64,000 bases of DNA from Fragum whitleyi (GCA_948146395.1 OX411546.1:23476449-23540448); one strand, 5' to 3'. Numbered from the stretch's first letter, positions 36,545 to 47,995 are shown. Notes: a model not told the origin generated them from the sequence alone. A program made the numbers and translations.

Positions 36545-36760
36545 AGAACTTCTTGAGATACTAGATTTGTTCTTGAACTTCTAGAACAAATTCTTGAACA
36601 AGAGTTCAAGAACTTGTTTTAGAAGAGGTTCAAGAACTAGTTCTAGTGGTTTAAAAAACTAGTTCTAGAAACTCAATAGCTAGTTTGAGAAGTTCGAGAA
36701 AAGTTCTTGATCCAGCTCTTGAACAGTATTCTTGAAATGCCAATTTAACATACTAGAACA
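36545..36760. repeat. TTCTTGAACT decamer array
   Basis: CAAGAACTAGTTCTAGAA-type words and their complements in irregular spacing, as in the composite repeats at 17-20 kb but without the rest of the composite. Confidence 0.65.
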
Positions 36761-37149
36761 TTCATGAACCATTTAGTTATTAAATTATTTAGCATGGAAA
36801 TTAGGTTCTTTGAATTGTCTCATTTATGCAACTCTGAAAACTACAAGAAGACATGGGTAAATGCAAAAGTCTACAGACAAACAAATAGATAGATAAGATA
36901 ACACAAGAGAGATTTAAGGCCCTATTTGAGAAAAAGAAAAAAGTGTTGAAGCCCTGTCTGATGCTATATCTATGGCAATTATATAATAGACATATCAGTG
37001 AAAAGAGCAGTAAAATTCCTTTAAAAATAAACTCTGAATCAATAAATTTCAGCCACATGAGAGATAAATAAATGTCTGTATAACTTCAATTTATGTAGTA
37101 GGAACATGAAAGTAAGAATGTAACCTTAAAAAAACAAACATACTTGGTG

Positions 37150-37405
37150 AATTTCATAGCACAGTGGCCGTAGTGGTAGTGCTTCAGATCCTGGGGTCTT
37201 TGGTGCAATCCCTGGCTGTTGCACAAATTTGTTCCAACAATTGTCTACCACCAATGGGTTCATCATGCTATTCTTTAACCTATATAGGATGAGCATCTGG
37301 AGGCCCAGAAAGGATGTCATGGTAGATTTGGTGAAAGAAACACCAGGAATCCATGCATGATTAGGTGCTTCAGACACAGCCTCATGACTGAAATTATCAA
37401 AGCAG
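37150..37405 (+). repeat. SINE-1 copy, diverged
   Basis: tRNA-like head GCACAGTGGCCGTAGTGGTA, CACCAATGGGTTCATCAT, GAGCATCTGGAGGCCCAGAA-AGGATG and ATTAGGTGCTTCAGAC; tail lost. Confidence 0.6.
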
Positions 37406-37499
37406 CTTTTAGTTCTTTTCAGATAAACAAAAAAGGCCTGAATGTTTTACTTAAAAATGAACTAACAATTTAATTGTCTGAAGAATGGCTGTATTAGGT

Positions 37500-38135
37500 C
37501 TGAAGCACTAAAGTTTAAGTGATGAAAACAGCTTACTAGCTTAATTTAAGTCCTTTTGGATGTATTATCAAGATTGGTGTTCTTTAAGTGGATTATCACT
37601 TGATGATAATTATGGATATTGTAATAATTATAAGCTCACTTATATTTGGTGTATTTTGCCATTTTCTTAATCATTTATACTATTTTAGAATGTAATCCCT
37701 AAAATGTAACAGTCTCAATGCATATATTTTAAACAGCTTTTATTAAAGCACTAAAGTTTTAGCAAAGTTAATGAAAGCAACCAATTTGCTGCTTTCATTG
37801 CTCAAGCTTAAGTGCTTTTGGATGTACATGTATCATCAAAAGTTCTTAGTGGATTATCACTTGATGTTTATTATGGAAATTGTTATAATAAGGATAGGCT
37901 CATTTGTATTTGGTGTATTTTGCCCTATTCTAATTCATTTTACACTATTCTAGAATGAAATCACTAAAATTATATCAGTCTCAATGCATAGTTTAAACAG
38001 ATTTCAGAAGCACCAAAGTTTTAGCGATGAAAGCAGCTAATTTGCTGCTTTCATTGCTAAATCTTTAGTGCTTTTTGGTGAGATCTCAATGGATAGTCAC
38101 CTGATAATTATCACAGAAATTATTAACATTTATAG
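37500..38135 (+). repeat. Tandem repeat of about 245-260 bp, about 2.5 units
   Basis: GAAGCACTAAAGTTT-AG-GATGAAA recurs near 37502, 37747 and 38009; each is followed by GTGGATTATCACTTGATG-T and TTTGGTGTATTTTGCC. A GAAAGCAGC-TTTGCTGCTTTC hairpin grows clearer from unit to unit. Confidence 0.75.
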
Positions 38136-39575
38136 CCCTGTTTTCGTCTTATTTCACACTACAGTGCAATGTAATCTCTGAGCTACTTAATTGTCATAGA
38201 TATGCTTTAAAGAAATTCACATACAAATCAATGCTACAAAAGAATTTTATGATGATCTTTCAAAAAAACTTGATATAATTATATTTTATGATATCTACAT
38301 TTTGCCAACATATTTATGAAAAAATCGGATTTATATTATGGCATCTTGTTCAGATCTGAATGTATCACGCATATGTCTCTGTTGTAATGCGTGAAAACAT
38401 GTAAAGATAAATTGCCATTTTACATTAACTGTAACTTGAACCTTTAAAACAAGATTTGGCAAGCTTGAAAGATGAAGTTTCTATTATACATGCAAGCTTA
38501 GAAAATACTTCTATTTAATCTTGATGCATTCCTGTTATTAATTTTATCTGCTATAAGATAAGATCTTATTATGAAATGAATGCAATGTACAGCATTTCTT
38601 GTAAGTGGACAAGTTTTATAGGTGTATTTTCAAAACTGAGCTCTGACGTAGGCGCCGAGTCTATTACTATTGGTAAATCGTGTATAATTAAAAAGCAAAT
38701 GATAGGAATTTAACCTGGTCCCTTCACTGAAATTATGAAAATACATGTTTGGGTGAACCTTATGTTTTTAAGACGGGCAATAATGTTATTTTAAAAGGTA
38801 AATTATAACTTTCTCAATGCATTATTTTAACCTGGTTTATCTATTTCGAACAAATGGCATGAGAATCTAACGGTAAAATGTTGATTTTACGGCTCACCAC
38901 GCAAGATCTATCTATAGTGATTAGTGATCCAAATGGCAATCATGAATATACATATAAAGACAAAATTGACCTCTGATCACTCACTTAAACTAGAATGTCC
39001 ATTCAGCTACTTGAAATTGTGCAAAGAGAAGAATTTACTTGTGTCAAAAAAGAGTCCGACAGTTGCATTTAATGTCTTTGGTGCTTATGTAAGCATGGTA
39101 TAACACCTTAAATTATTCATGACCCATCTATAGGATGTAACAGCTAGGTTGACCACAATTTACAACTTGAAACATTAGTGGTCTCTGATATGAAGTCAGA
39201 AGCTTACTCTTTGTTATTTGATGGAACTTTAATCCTGCAATACTATTTTATGATTGGAATTATTGTATGATTGGAATTAATGTTTCATTTTGATGTTAAT
39301 TTGAAGAATTTGCTGTTAAAGATATAGAAATGAAAATTGAAATATGATTTCAGTGATTAATGATGGTAAATCTTTGTAAAATTGTTATAAAATAAAACTC
39401 CGAAAGTAATTGGACTAGTAATTTTATTATCATTATATGAAATTTCAGAAAAATGATTTGAATAATATATGGTTATGTTCAGAATAATAAAATGGAAATC
39501 TTTGAAATGTATTCTTTAGTGTCACTTCCATTTGAACTAGTATAAAACTTTGCCATCAGTTAATGATTTATTACT
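38136..39575. other. DNA with nothing recognised
   Basis: AT-rich; no supported feature. Confidence 0.4.
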
Positions 39576-39579
39576 TTAA

Positions 39580-39801
39580 CCCTTTACCATACAATCCTTT
39601 TTTTTGCACCTGTGAAGCAAAAAAGCATCAGAAAATATTGTGGACAATTGAAAGTTGCTTGCTACAAGCAATTTCTTCATTATCAACAATGCTTATTTTC
39701 CCAAGAAAGACAGAAGATTTTTATGATTCATTGACTTAAAATTGTCGTCTGCAACTTCTTTGATTTTGGACTTTTGTACAATTTTGTCGTCTGGTAAAGG
39801 T
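39580..39801. mobile_element. piggyBac-like TTAA MITE, T2-related
   Basis: CCCTTTACCATACAA to CTGGTAAAGGT with TTAA flanks (39576-39579; 39802-39805). It keeps the T2 central hairpin TTGCTTGCTACAAGCAATTT. Confidence 0.65.
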
Positions 39802-40104
39802 TTAAGAACTCCATAATGGAGGTGTCTGGACAAGTGTATTTTGTAAGTGTTTTCCACTCTTATCTATTATCTGTTAAAGATGTTGTTGAAATTCTCATAA
39901 ACTTGTTGATCAAAGTGTGAGTGGTAGTGTGAGGTGGAAATTTATATGTAATAGAACAATTTACATGATGGATGCTTGTGGTCATATTTTGAAAGGTTAT
40001 ATTCTTGTGAATTATTTTGGAATTTACCTACATGGAATATATGAAATTGTTGAAGATAAAACTTACTGACTATTCTTTTATGTTTAAGTTTGATTACAAC
40101 AAAT

Positions 40105-40300
40105 ACAAAGCTTATAGAGTGACTCTTAAACACTCAATCCAGATGTATTCACATCCCATGGAAAGAGGCAGTGGCATTAAAACACTGCTTCCATGATTTC
40201 CTAGCCTCAGTTGTCTCAAGGATGCAATGTGACTATTAAGACTGTTTGACCTTAGACAGACCCAGGTGATGTTTGGGCTAAAACCATGGGCCTTCTGTTC
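40105..40300 (-). repeat. SINE-2 relic
   Basis: Shares AAGCTTATAGAGTGACTC, AAACACTCAATCC-GATGT and AGAGGCAGTGG with the minus-strand SINE-2 copy at 41878-42062. Confidence 0.55.
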
Positions 40301-40339
40301 ATTATTTGAGCCTATATCACTCAGCGATATATACAATAA

Positions 40340-41520
40340 AAAACATGGAAGATGTTCATGAATAATACATGTATATATATCTAAGAGTCAAAGAACTTTT
40401 GAAAGTGCCTATGAAGATAAAGGCTATCACAATAAGTTTGGATTTTGCTTCCTTATGTAATAAAATGAGCACAAAGGCGGACAGCAAAAAGTAGTTGCTC
40501 ATGAAATGACATAAAGACATTTTTAAATGTTTTTTCATATCAAGATTCCTGTCTTACTGTCAGCTTTCATATGAAATTCTTGAAAAATCAATTGAAACAA
40601 AAAAGCGTGCATTTATAGAATGGAAACAAATTTTTTGGAGTCCATTCTTGATCTTTTTATTGGAATATTGGTTACATCGGAAAGTTTTATCTTCTCATTG
40701 GAGTTTAAGAACGCATGGAAAAATATTGGGACCCTACTAATATGGAGTGCAAGATGGATTATTGCAAGGGGAATTGATGTTTCTGCTGTTGATAAATTCT
40801 CTTCCAATGGATTATTGCTTCTTGTAAATGGACTTAAATTGCTGTATTTACGGTGCAAATTTTTTATGTAATTAAAAAAATCTTGTAACCAGATCTTTTT
40901 ATAAGCTGTAGGTATAATGTAGGTCGTGGAATTGCAACAACAAAAATTGAATTTGTGAAAATAACGGCTTAAAATTCTGATTGTTTGGAAAGTTCACATT
41001 ATCAAGATTGTATAATGGTATTATAATAACCATATGCATCATTGGAAAATAATTTCAGTGGACTTTTTAGTATGACAACTGAGGTGAAATTTGTCTGCTT
41101 CTTTTCATCCCAATATTTTATATTTTCGGCATTATTTTTGTCTGTGTAGGTCAAAAATCATATTTTGTCTTTTGATTTATTTGCCTTGCAGATTCAAGCT
41201 TCAAAGCTCAGTAAAGAACTATTTGCAAACTAATCAAACATTTTTTGTCTAAATAGATACTTCACATGCTTGCACTTAAGGGAGGTTCAAAGGTATATTG
41301 CTTGGGAAAAACAAGACTCAAAAATTCCTTCATATGTTTTGTTAGTGCACACCTAAAAAAAATCCATCAAACAAAAATGGACTCCTGTGGCTGATACAAG
41401 GGTAACAGTTAATGTTGTTAGAAATAATGTGGCTGTATTAAAATGCTTTCCTGATAAACTGTATTACATAGACTATTATGAAGTGGATGTAACATTAAAT
41501 GAAGGTTAATTTGCTGATGA
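40340..41520. other. DNA 5' of the alternative nav exon
   Basis: Overlapping frames of about 82 codons on both strands (40613-40871) have no recognised feature. No exon of nav found. Confidence 0.4.
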
Positions 41521-41523
41521 AGG

Positions 41524-41531
41524 ATATATAT
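41524..41531 (+). promoter_or_regulatory. Candidate TATA box upstream of the alternative nav exon
   Basis: An alternating ATATATAT run lies about 90 bases 5' of the ATG at 41619, which leaves room for a start site near 41555 and a short 5' UTR. AT-rich words are common in this window, so the call rests mainly on its position. Confidence 0.2.
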
Positions 41532-41618
41532 CACATCAAGTGAAGTTGTGTTTCTAGCACATTAAGTGGCATTACTGTGTAACTTTTGTTCAACTTTGAA
41601 GTGAAATTTTAAAAAGAA

Positions 41619-41714
41619 ATGGAGAAATCTGATGCCCCAAAACCTGTTCAGACCAACTGGTTGTTGGATGGGGATGGAGAAGTTCTGTCTTTTGACATAG
41701 AGAGACCATTTAAT
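41619..41714 (+). CDS. nav: Probable alternative first coding exon of nav (32 codons)
   Basis: ATG exon of 32 codons that begins MEKSDAPKPVQTNW and ends in DIERPFN, closed by a GTAAGG donor at 41715. The start context gaaATGg has a purine at -3 and G at +4, and an in-frame TAA lies three codons upstream (41610-41612), so this is a true start rather than an internal exon; no pyrimidine-tract acceptor precedes it. It ends in phase 0, as required by the next exon at 46529. The peptide is acidic and Trp-containing and I do not recognise it. If used, it gives a short navigator starting just before the coiled coil and lacking the CH domain. Short isoforms from internal promoters are known for unc-53 and vertebrate NAV genes; this use here is inferred. 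It could instead be the first exon of an unrelated nested transcript. Confidence 0.5.
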
Positions 41715-41789
41715 GTAAGGTTCATGTTGTTTTCATATTTGTTATGCCCAATGTTTTGCTTTTTTTAACAGACAATTTATCCAGTGCAC

Positions 41790-42246
41790 AAGATTTCCAA
41801 CTATTTCACACCTGCGAGAGGTACAAAGGTTGGGTAGCCTTAGTTTATACTAATTTATTTTAGTTAGATTGCGACAAAAGCTTAAGCTTATAGAATCGCT
41901 CTCAAACACTCAATCCTGATGTTTTCACGTCCCTGAGAGAGAGGCAGTGGTTTAAACCCACTGCTACCCATTTTGACAGCTGGGTGAACTGGGGCTGGCT
42001 TTTAAGTGTTTTGCCCATAAACACACCCCGGCGACAGTGGGGCTCGAACCACGGACCTCCAGGTAGCCTTGACCAAGATATAATGCAATAATATTATAAT
42101 GCTGACTGCATGAAGAAGGATTAAAACTTAGCTATCTATATAGCGCATAGTGAAGATTCTGATCAGACTGTGCAGAGGCATAGGTTGATCAGTGTCTTTG
42201 CTTTGTGCACATTTAAAATTATTGGAAATGTCACACATAGGCTTCA
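41790..42246. mobile_element. M230 MITE interrupted by a SINE
   Basis: Left end CAGTGCACAAGATTTCCAAC, right end AAAATTATTGGAAATGTCAC-ACATAGGC. The SINE-2 at 41878-42062 sits between the two halves, so it inserted later. Lies in nav intron 1. Confidence 0.6.
41878..42062 (-). repeat. SINE-2 copy
   Basis: On the minus strand: B-box GGTTCGAGCCCC, CAGTTCACCCAGCTGTCAAA-ATGGGTAGCAGTGG, ending near AGCTTATAAG. Confidence 0.7.
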
Positions 42247-43255
42247 TTAATTTGTAGTGATGAGAATACTACAACAGAAAACAGGAAATCATCAGCTCTT
42301 AAGTAGGTGCAACAAGATATATTGAAAACTTTTCTTTCAAGCGTTGTTACACAGCAGAAAATGCTACATATCATCATTTTGAACTTAAGTTGTTGTAATC
42401 TATTTATTTATATATTTCACTGATTAATGTTTTGAATCTATCAACTGGTATCACAAGAAGATAAATCATTTGAAAGTTGTTGCTGATAAAGTCATGGACT
42501 GGGTTGCTTAACAAAGCTTATTTTCATGTCATAAGTGCCCTTAAACTGTGCTCATGCCTACAGAACTCAAAAGAAGTAGAAATTGTCATACATTAAAAAG
42601 AAGCCTTCTAACTCATCTCCACAATTTCAATAGACTGCTTGACCTTCACTTGGAGAGCTTGCTTTCTATCAGCAAATGATTGTTTGAGAGCTTTAATGAT
42701 ACAAAAGGAATGGTAGCCTGTATCTTTAATAGACACTTTCAATAGCTTTAAACTAACTACTTAATTTATCAAGACTTATCAAGCTGATTTACATGCTTCA
42801 ATATTGCGAGGAAAAGTTAATGAGACAAAATTATTTGCCAATATTAAGTCACTATTGTTTTAAATTGTTTAACAAGACAGCTATAATTTGTGTGATCAGT
42901 TAGCCATTGGCAAGAACAGCTGTCCCAGATATCCAGCCAATAAAAACTAACCCAATTATTGCTCAAGTCATAGACCAGGCAGGAAAACAAATTAGTTTAT
43001 TATTTCATGTTTTATTGGCCTTTCATCTTGTAGCCCCCATACTCTGATACAATTTTGCCAGGAAAGGTTTCTAAGCTAGCTTTTTGCTGTAAAGCAGGAT
43101 TTTTTTGTGTAGGAAGTTTTTTCCAAAGGCAAAGTCATTGAATTTTGTAACTTGAATAATTTGAAATTTGAATTTCAAAGTCTATAACCTATAGCATTCT
43201 ATTGATAAATATCATGAATAAATTTTATCATGTCAGAATGAAAATAAATCAAGGG
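42247..43255. other. nav intron DNA with nothing recognised
   Basis: No repeat or exon that I can support. Confidence 0.4.
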
Positions 43256-43257
43256 CC

Positions 43258-43318
43258 AATGCAACACTATTATAAGTGCCTATAAATATATAGGCACTTA
43301 CAATAGTGTTGTACTGAC
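43258..43318. repeat. H2 hairpin MITE copy
   Basis: AATGCAACACTATTATAAGT-GCCTATA and its inverse ACTTACAATAGTGTTGTACT. Confidence 0.7.
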
Positions 43319-44180
43319 CTCTCCATATCATAACTAAAATTTAAAGCATTTCAAAGCATTACTAATCCTGGTGAAAAATACCGGTCCCTGTACCCAAGCT
43401 TTCATAAAGCTAGGGGATCTCAAGCACTTGATAGATGTCATTAAAGGAATCTTTCTGTGTTTCGGATAAGTTGACTTTAGTCAAGTAATATACTTATTGT
43501 CTTGAATTGGACTTGTGTCAAATATTAAAATATCAAGAAATATTCCTGAAAATGAACCTAAACTATCATAGCCTTTCTTTCAATATTGAGATTACAGCAT
43601 CATAATAACATCCAATTGGCAACCATTTTGGTTTTTGTACAAAAATGTCAATCAATTTGATGAGGCATTAAACAGACTTTGCTTTAGATGCAAAACTCTC
43701 AGAATATTCATAGAAAAACCAATAGGGGATATCAACCCATCAAAGATCGCTTCTGTAACCTAGGACTGACCACTCATTCTAATTAAAAGCTGGACATCCC
43801 TGGACATTGGTCAATAGATCTTACATTATAAATAGGCAAGGGACTTAAAGAGGTATTGATCTTACATGATAATTAAGCTAGCTTGGACACTTATGAAAAT
43901 GTCTGATTTTTGGACATAATGAAAAAGTTTAGGAATCAAAGTGAAGATATTACTTAGTCTTGGAATTAAGGGATTCAAACAAATGTTAACTACTTATAAC
44001 TAACCAAATGTTTTGGGTAGTATTATATAATTTTGGCATCTAAATTGCAGTTCCATTAATAAATCATTATGATTTGGAAACTGACATAGACAAAACTGAC
44101 TTGGACAATCAAACAAACAAGAGCAATAAAAGAAGTTTAAATAATTTTATCTCAGTTTCAGCTAAAAATCTGGAGGGGAC
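43319..44180. other. nav intron DNA with nothing recognised
   Basis: No supported feature. Confidence 0.4.
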
Positions 44181-44235
44181 TGAGTGAAATTCTTATGTAA
44201 GTGCCTATAAAATATATAGGCACAATAATGTACAA
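44181..44235. repeat. H2 hairpin remnant
   Basis: ATGTAAGTGCCTATAAAATA-TATAGGCAC with most of the right arm lost. Confidence 0.5.
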
Positions 44236-44369
44236 ACCCATTGATTTACGAAAGGAAAAACACAGAATAAATGCCATCTAGATATATGAAGGAAACGACT
44301 TGGATTATGTAAATAGGTTCCTGCCAATATTATGACTCAAGATGATGGTTGTCAAATTGTCTCTGTATG

Positions 44370-44620
44370 ATATATCTCTTGTCACATAACCAAATGTGTT
44401 CCGGATACAATACAATCTCTTGTCACATAACCAGAATATGTTCTAGATAAAATACAAGCTCTTGTCACATAACCAAAATATTTTCTTGGTACAATACTAT
44501 CTTTTGCCACATAACCAAAATATGTTATAGGTACAATTCAATCTCTTGCCACATAACCTTAATATGTTTTAGATACAATACAATCTCTATATTTGCCGAA
44601 TATGTTTAAGATACAAAACT
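44370..44620 (+). repeat. 42-bp minisatellite, about six units
   Basis: TCTCTTGTCACATAACCAAA-ATATGTT..GATACAATACAA recurs at steps of 41-42 bases (44381, 44422, 44464, 44506, 44548). Confidence 0.85.
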
Positions 44621-44848
44621 GCAATAATTTTTTCCAGGACTCTTCTGGAAACTAGGCCCTTATTATATAAAGACGGATCAATTTCAAATATGAAATTGAG
44701 AATAAGTCTTCTACAATATTTTATTCATAAGTTCCTAAAACTCTACTAGACATTTTGTTATTAAGCTGGCTTCTCTCTGTGCATGATGCATGTTGCATGC
44801 TTTAATCGTGAATATATTTTTGAAAGATTCATGTAAAATGATTTTTTT

Positions 44849-46062
44849 ATGCTCCCCGAAGGGAGAGCATATAGCCGCCGCTTTGTCTGTCTGTCCGTCT
44901 GTCCGTAATTCAGTCCGTCCGTCCGTCCGTCCCCTCCTATTTCTCCATAACCCCTGAGCCAAATTGAATGAAACTTACCATGTGAACTCCCTATGATATA
45001 GTGATGATGCAACTGTGACGGTTTTTGGATTTGAGGCCTTGTCACGGGAAAAGGGGACTTAGGGTAAAAAACAGTTTTTCCCAAATTTCTCCTAGTCTAA
45101 CAGTCAGAATTTAGTGAAATTTCATATTTGTGTAGCAAATCAGATGCCCTTTACTATAAACAATTTGATTTTAACGTAAAAAAAAATATATCATGGAAAA
45201 AGGGGGCTTAATGTTTGTTACCTTTACATAAGCGCGTAAATTACAGTTATTTTTTCATTTCTCCTAGTCTTATGCTCAGAATTTGATGAAATTTCACATT
45301 TGAGTAGCAAATCAGATGCTCTTTACCCTAAACTATTTGAAATTTGTGTCTTAAAATATGTCATGCAAAAAGGGGGTTTAATGTTTGTTACCATTATGTT
45401 AGCTGTATAAGATAACAGCTTATTTGAGTCTTTGCAATCTGACCACAGAGCATATCTCCTAAAGTATAATAGCTATCAACTTGAAACTTTATGGGTGGAT
45501 AGACCTCATGGAGGAGAAGTGCAGTGCACAAGAACTACAACTCTTGCTTGCATAATTTTGGAGTTGTTGCCCTTTGTTATTTTTGATACTTAGATTAAGT
45601 CTGGAGCATATCTCCTAAAGTAAAATAGCTATCAACTTGAAACTTTATGGATGGATGGATCTCATGGAGGAGAAGTGCTATGCACAAGGACTACAACTCT
45701 TGCTTGCATAATTTTTGAGTTACTGCCCTTTGTTATTTTTGATACATAGATTATATCTGGAGCATATCTCCTAAAGTATAATAGCTATCAACTTGAACAT
45801 TTATGGGTGGATAGATCTCATGGAAGAGAAGTGCAGTGCACAAGAACTACAACTCTTACTTGCATAATTTTGCAGTTATTGCCCTTCGTTATTTTTAATA
45901 CATAGGAGGTAAATCTCTGACAGTACAAAAGAATCTTTAATCTATTAGGCTTCAGTTTACTATCAAGCTTTCATGGCAGGGGATGTCCATGTCCAACATG
46001 GCTCTTGTTTTTGTGACAATGACTTATTCGGGGAGCATAATCCGTCTCCGACGGCTCTTGTA
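44849..46062 (+). mobile_element. Pearl-type element 4 (ATGCTCCCCGAA subfamily)
   Basis: 5' hairpin ATGCTCCCCGAAGGGAGAGC-AT (44849-44870), GTCT/GTCC tract (44884-44935), two units of about 172 bp (from 45089), three of about 156 bp (45447, 45604, 45759), then TTCGGGGAGCAT (46027-46038), exact complement of the 5' arm, and hairpin CCGTCTCCGACGG plus CTCTTGTA. Lies in nav intron 1. Minus frames at 44735-45084 are by-products. Confidence 0.75.
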
Positions 46063-46210
46063 TTATATTTAATATTATTTTACATAATCTTTACAATATA
46101 TATTTATCGCTATAGCTTAAACTGTATCATGCTGATTAAACGGTTTTGAAATGTTACTTCAAAATAAAATTGCTGAAAGCTCTTGAAGCATTAATTGTAA
46201 GTCAGTATAA

Positions 46211-46288
46211 TCAATGACTCCGCGCAAAACAGTTGTAACTGCCAAAATATTTATAGGCAGTTATAACTGTTTTGCACTGAGCAATCAA
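46211..46288. repeat. H1 hairpin MITE copy
   Basis: TCAATGACTCCGCGCAAAAC-AGTTGTAACTGCC and its inverse, 240 bases upstream of a nav exon. Confidence 0.75.
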
Positions 46289-46289
46289 T

Positions 46290-46440
46290 TATTTTAAAAA
46301 GAAAAAAATGGATTTTTCAACTTTTCTGGTTTGAAAAGGAAAATCATGTGGAATTAACAAAGATCAGACTGCATGTATGTACAGATAGATCTTTGTCTAT
46401 ACCTCTTACAAAGGCAGAAATACTTCATTTTCAGCATGTC
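46290..46440. mobile_element. T1-type MITE fragment
   Basis: TTCTGGTTTGAAAAGGAAAA, AAGATCAGACTGCATGTATG-TACAG and TCAGCATGTC match a T1 element read in part; ends are missing. Confidence 0.35.
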
Positions 46441-46528
46441 TGGTTACAGCTATAAAAATTATGTCAATGAAATTTAAAGGGAGATAATTAGCATGTGGAT
46501 TAACATTTGTTTCATTTTCTCTTTTCAG

Positions 46529-46612
46529 GCTCATGTGGTTGCTGCATTTGAACAGAGTCTGTCCAACATGACGTCCCGGCTACAGCATCTGACAAACACG
46601 TCAGAACAAAAG
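46529..46612 (+). CDS. nav: nav internal exon: coiled-coil segment (28 codons)
   Basis: The acceptor is a clear pyrimidine tract ending TTTTCAG at 46528 and the donor is GTAAGT at 46613. The 84 bases are phase 0 at both ends. Translation contains AFEQSLSNMTSRLQHLT and ends EQK, closely matching the coiled-coil start in vertebrate navigators. Leu and Val at a/d-like spacing agree with a coiled coil that continues into the next exon. Exon size, phase and neighbours all fit. An open frame running on to 46687 is only intron read-through. Identity is very likely; which vertebrate paralogue it is closest to cannot be told. Confidence 0.9.
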
Positions 46613-46978
46613 GTAAGTTTTTTACTTGCAAAATTATATTCTCTAGTGAACAGGTCATTCACTCAGCACTCCATTCATTCATTGTAAACACTCACTCAAA
46701 TTGATCAAAAACGCCCCCAAATCATAAGAAAATATTTTGAAATCGTTCTAAACGATCAGCCTTAAAATAAAATCGATCAAATTATTCTATGATTTAATTG
46801 GCTGTCGTAGATTTTAAAGTATCTGATTGGTCCACAAAGACACACAAACAGAAAAGTGTGTATATTTTATTAAAGGGAGGTAACAAATATGGCTAATTTT
46901 GTTCATCTTGAACAAAATTAGCGATATTGGGTTACATCCCTTTAATTTCACTCTTAACTCACCCCACACACTCATTCA
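46613..46978. other. nav intron, hairpin near 46870-46950
   Basis: TTAAAGGGAGGTAAC..GGCTAATTTTGTTC pairs with GAACAAAATTAGC..GGTTACATCCCTTTAA (46872-46944). No copy seen elsewhere. Confidence 0.5.
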
Positions 46979-47993
46979 ATTTTTAGCTCCACTGGCTGAA
47001 AGCCACTGGGGCTATTGTCATGGCGTTGTGTCCGGCGTCCGTGCGTCCGTTCGTAAACTTTTTCTTTAAAAACTTTCTCCTCAGAAACTATTGGATGAAT
47101 TTCAACCAAACTTCACAGGAATGATCCTTGGGTGACCCTCTTTTAAAGATGTTCAAGAAATTTTGATCCAATGAAAAACATGGATTTAATGGGCGTGGCT
47201 ATTTTCCAAATATGGTAAAAAGTGAGTTTTCTCAGATTCTAAGTGATGGATACCAATGAAATTTTACATGAATGATCCTTTTGTAACCCTTTATCAGTCT
47301 ACAAAAGATTATTGAGATCGGATGAAGAATATGGATTTTATGGGCGGAGGTCATTTCTCTATATGTTATATAGTAGAAACTTTCAAAATCATTTTCTCAG
47401 GATGTAAGAGATGGATATCAACCAAATTTCACTGGAATGATCCTTGAGTGACCCTTTATCAGTCTGCCAAAAATTGTATTGATCGGATGAAAAATATATA
47501 TTTTATGGGCGGAGGTCATTTCTCTATATGTTATATAGTGGAAACTTTGAAAATCATTTTCTCAGAATCTAACCCATGAATATCAACCAAATTTTACTGG
47601 AATAATCCTTGAGTGACCCTCTATCAGTCTACAAAAATTATTGTGATCGGGTGGAAAATATGTATTTTATGGACGGAGGTCATTATTCAATGTGTTATAT
47701 AAACTTGAAACTTTGAAAATCATTTTCTCAGAATGTAATCGATGGATACCAATTAAATTTTACATGAATGATCCTTGAGTGACCTTTTATCATTCTACAA
47801 AAAATTATTGTGATCAGATGAAAATATGCATTTTATGGGCGGATGTCATTTCTCTATATGTTATATAGTTGAAACTTCATTTTCAACATCAGTAGAATAT
47901 AAGATATCGAAAAGTCTAGTCAAAACTTTTATTGCTTTACAAGAATTTCAAGCCTGTGGAGCGACTCAAGCCATTCATGGCTTTCTAGTGTTT
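46979..47993 (+). mobile_element. Pearl-type element 5 (GCTCCACTGG subfamily)
   Basis: The first about 60 bases are near-identical to pearl element 1 (AGCTCCACTGGCTGAAAGCC). A short CCGT tract follows, then four to five units of about 160 bp (TTTCTCAG-AT-TAAG..GATGGATA steps), then AGCCTGTGGAGC, hairpin AAGCCAT-TCA-TGGCTTT and CTAGTGTTT. Its core units differ from those of element 1 beyond the first one. Confidence 0.7.
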
Positions 47994-47995
47994 AA

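Noticed and set aside
40613..40871. Overlapping 81- and 83-codon frames on opposite strands
   Set aside because: No recognisable family, no splice signals and both strands equally open, so chance or an old repeat is likelier. A protein search could change this.
46613..46687. Extension of the nav exon at 46529 to a stop at 46687
   Set aside because: A consensus GTAAGT donor ends the exon at 46612 and the next exon continues the navigator coiled coil in phase.
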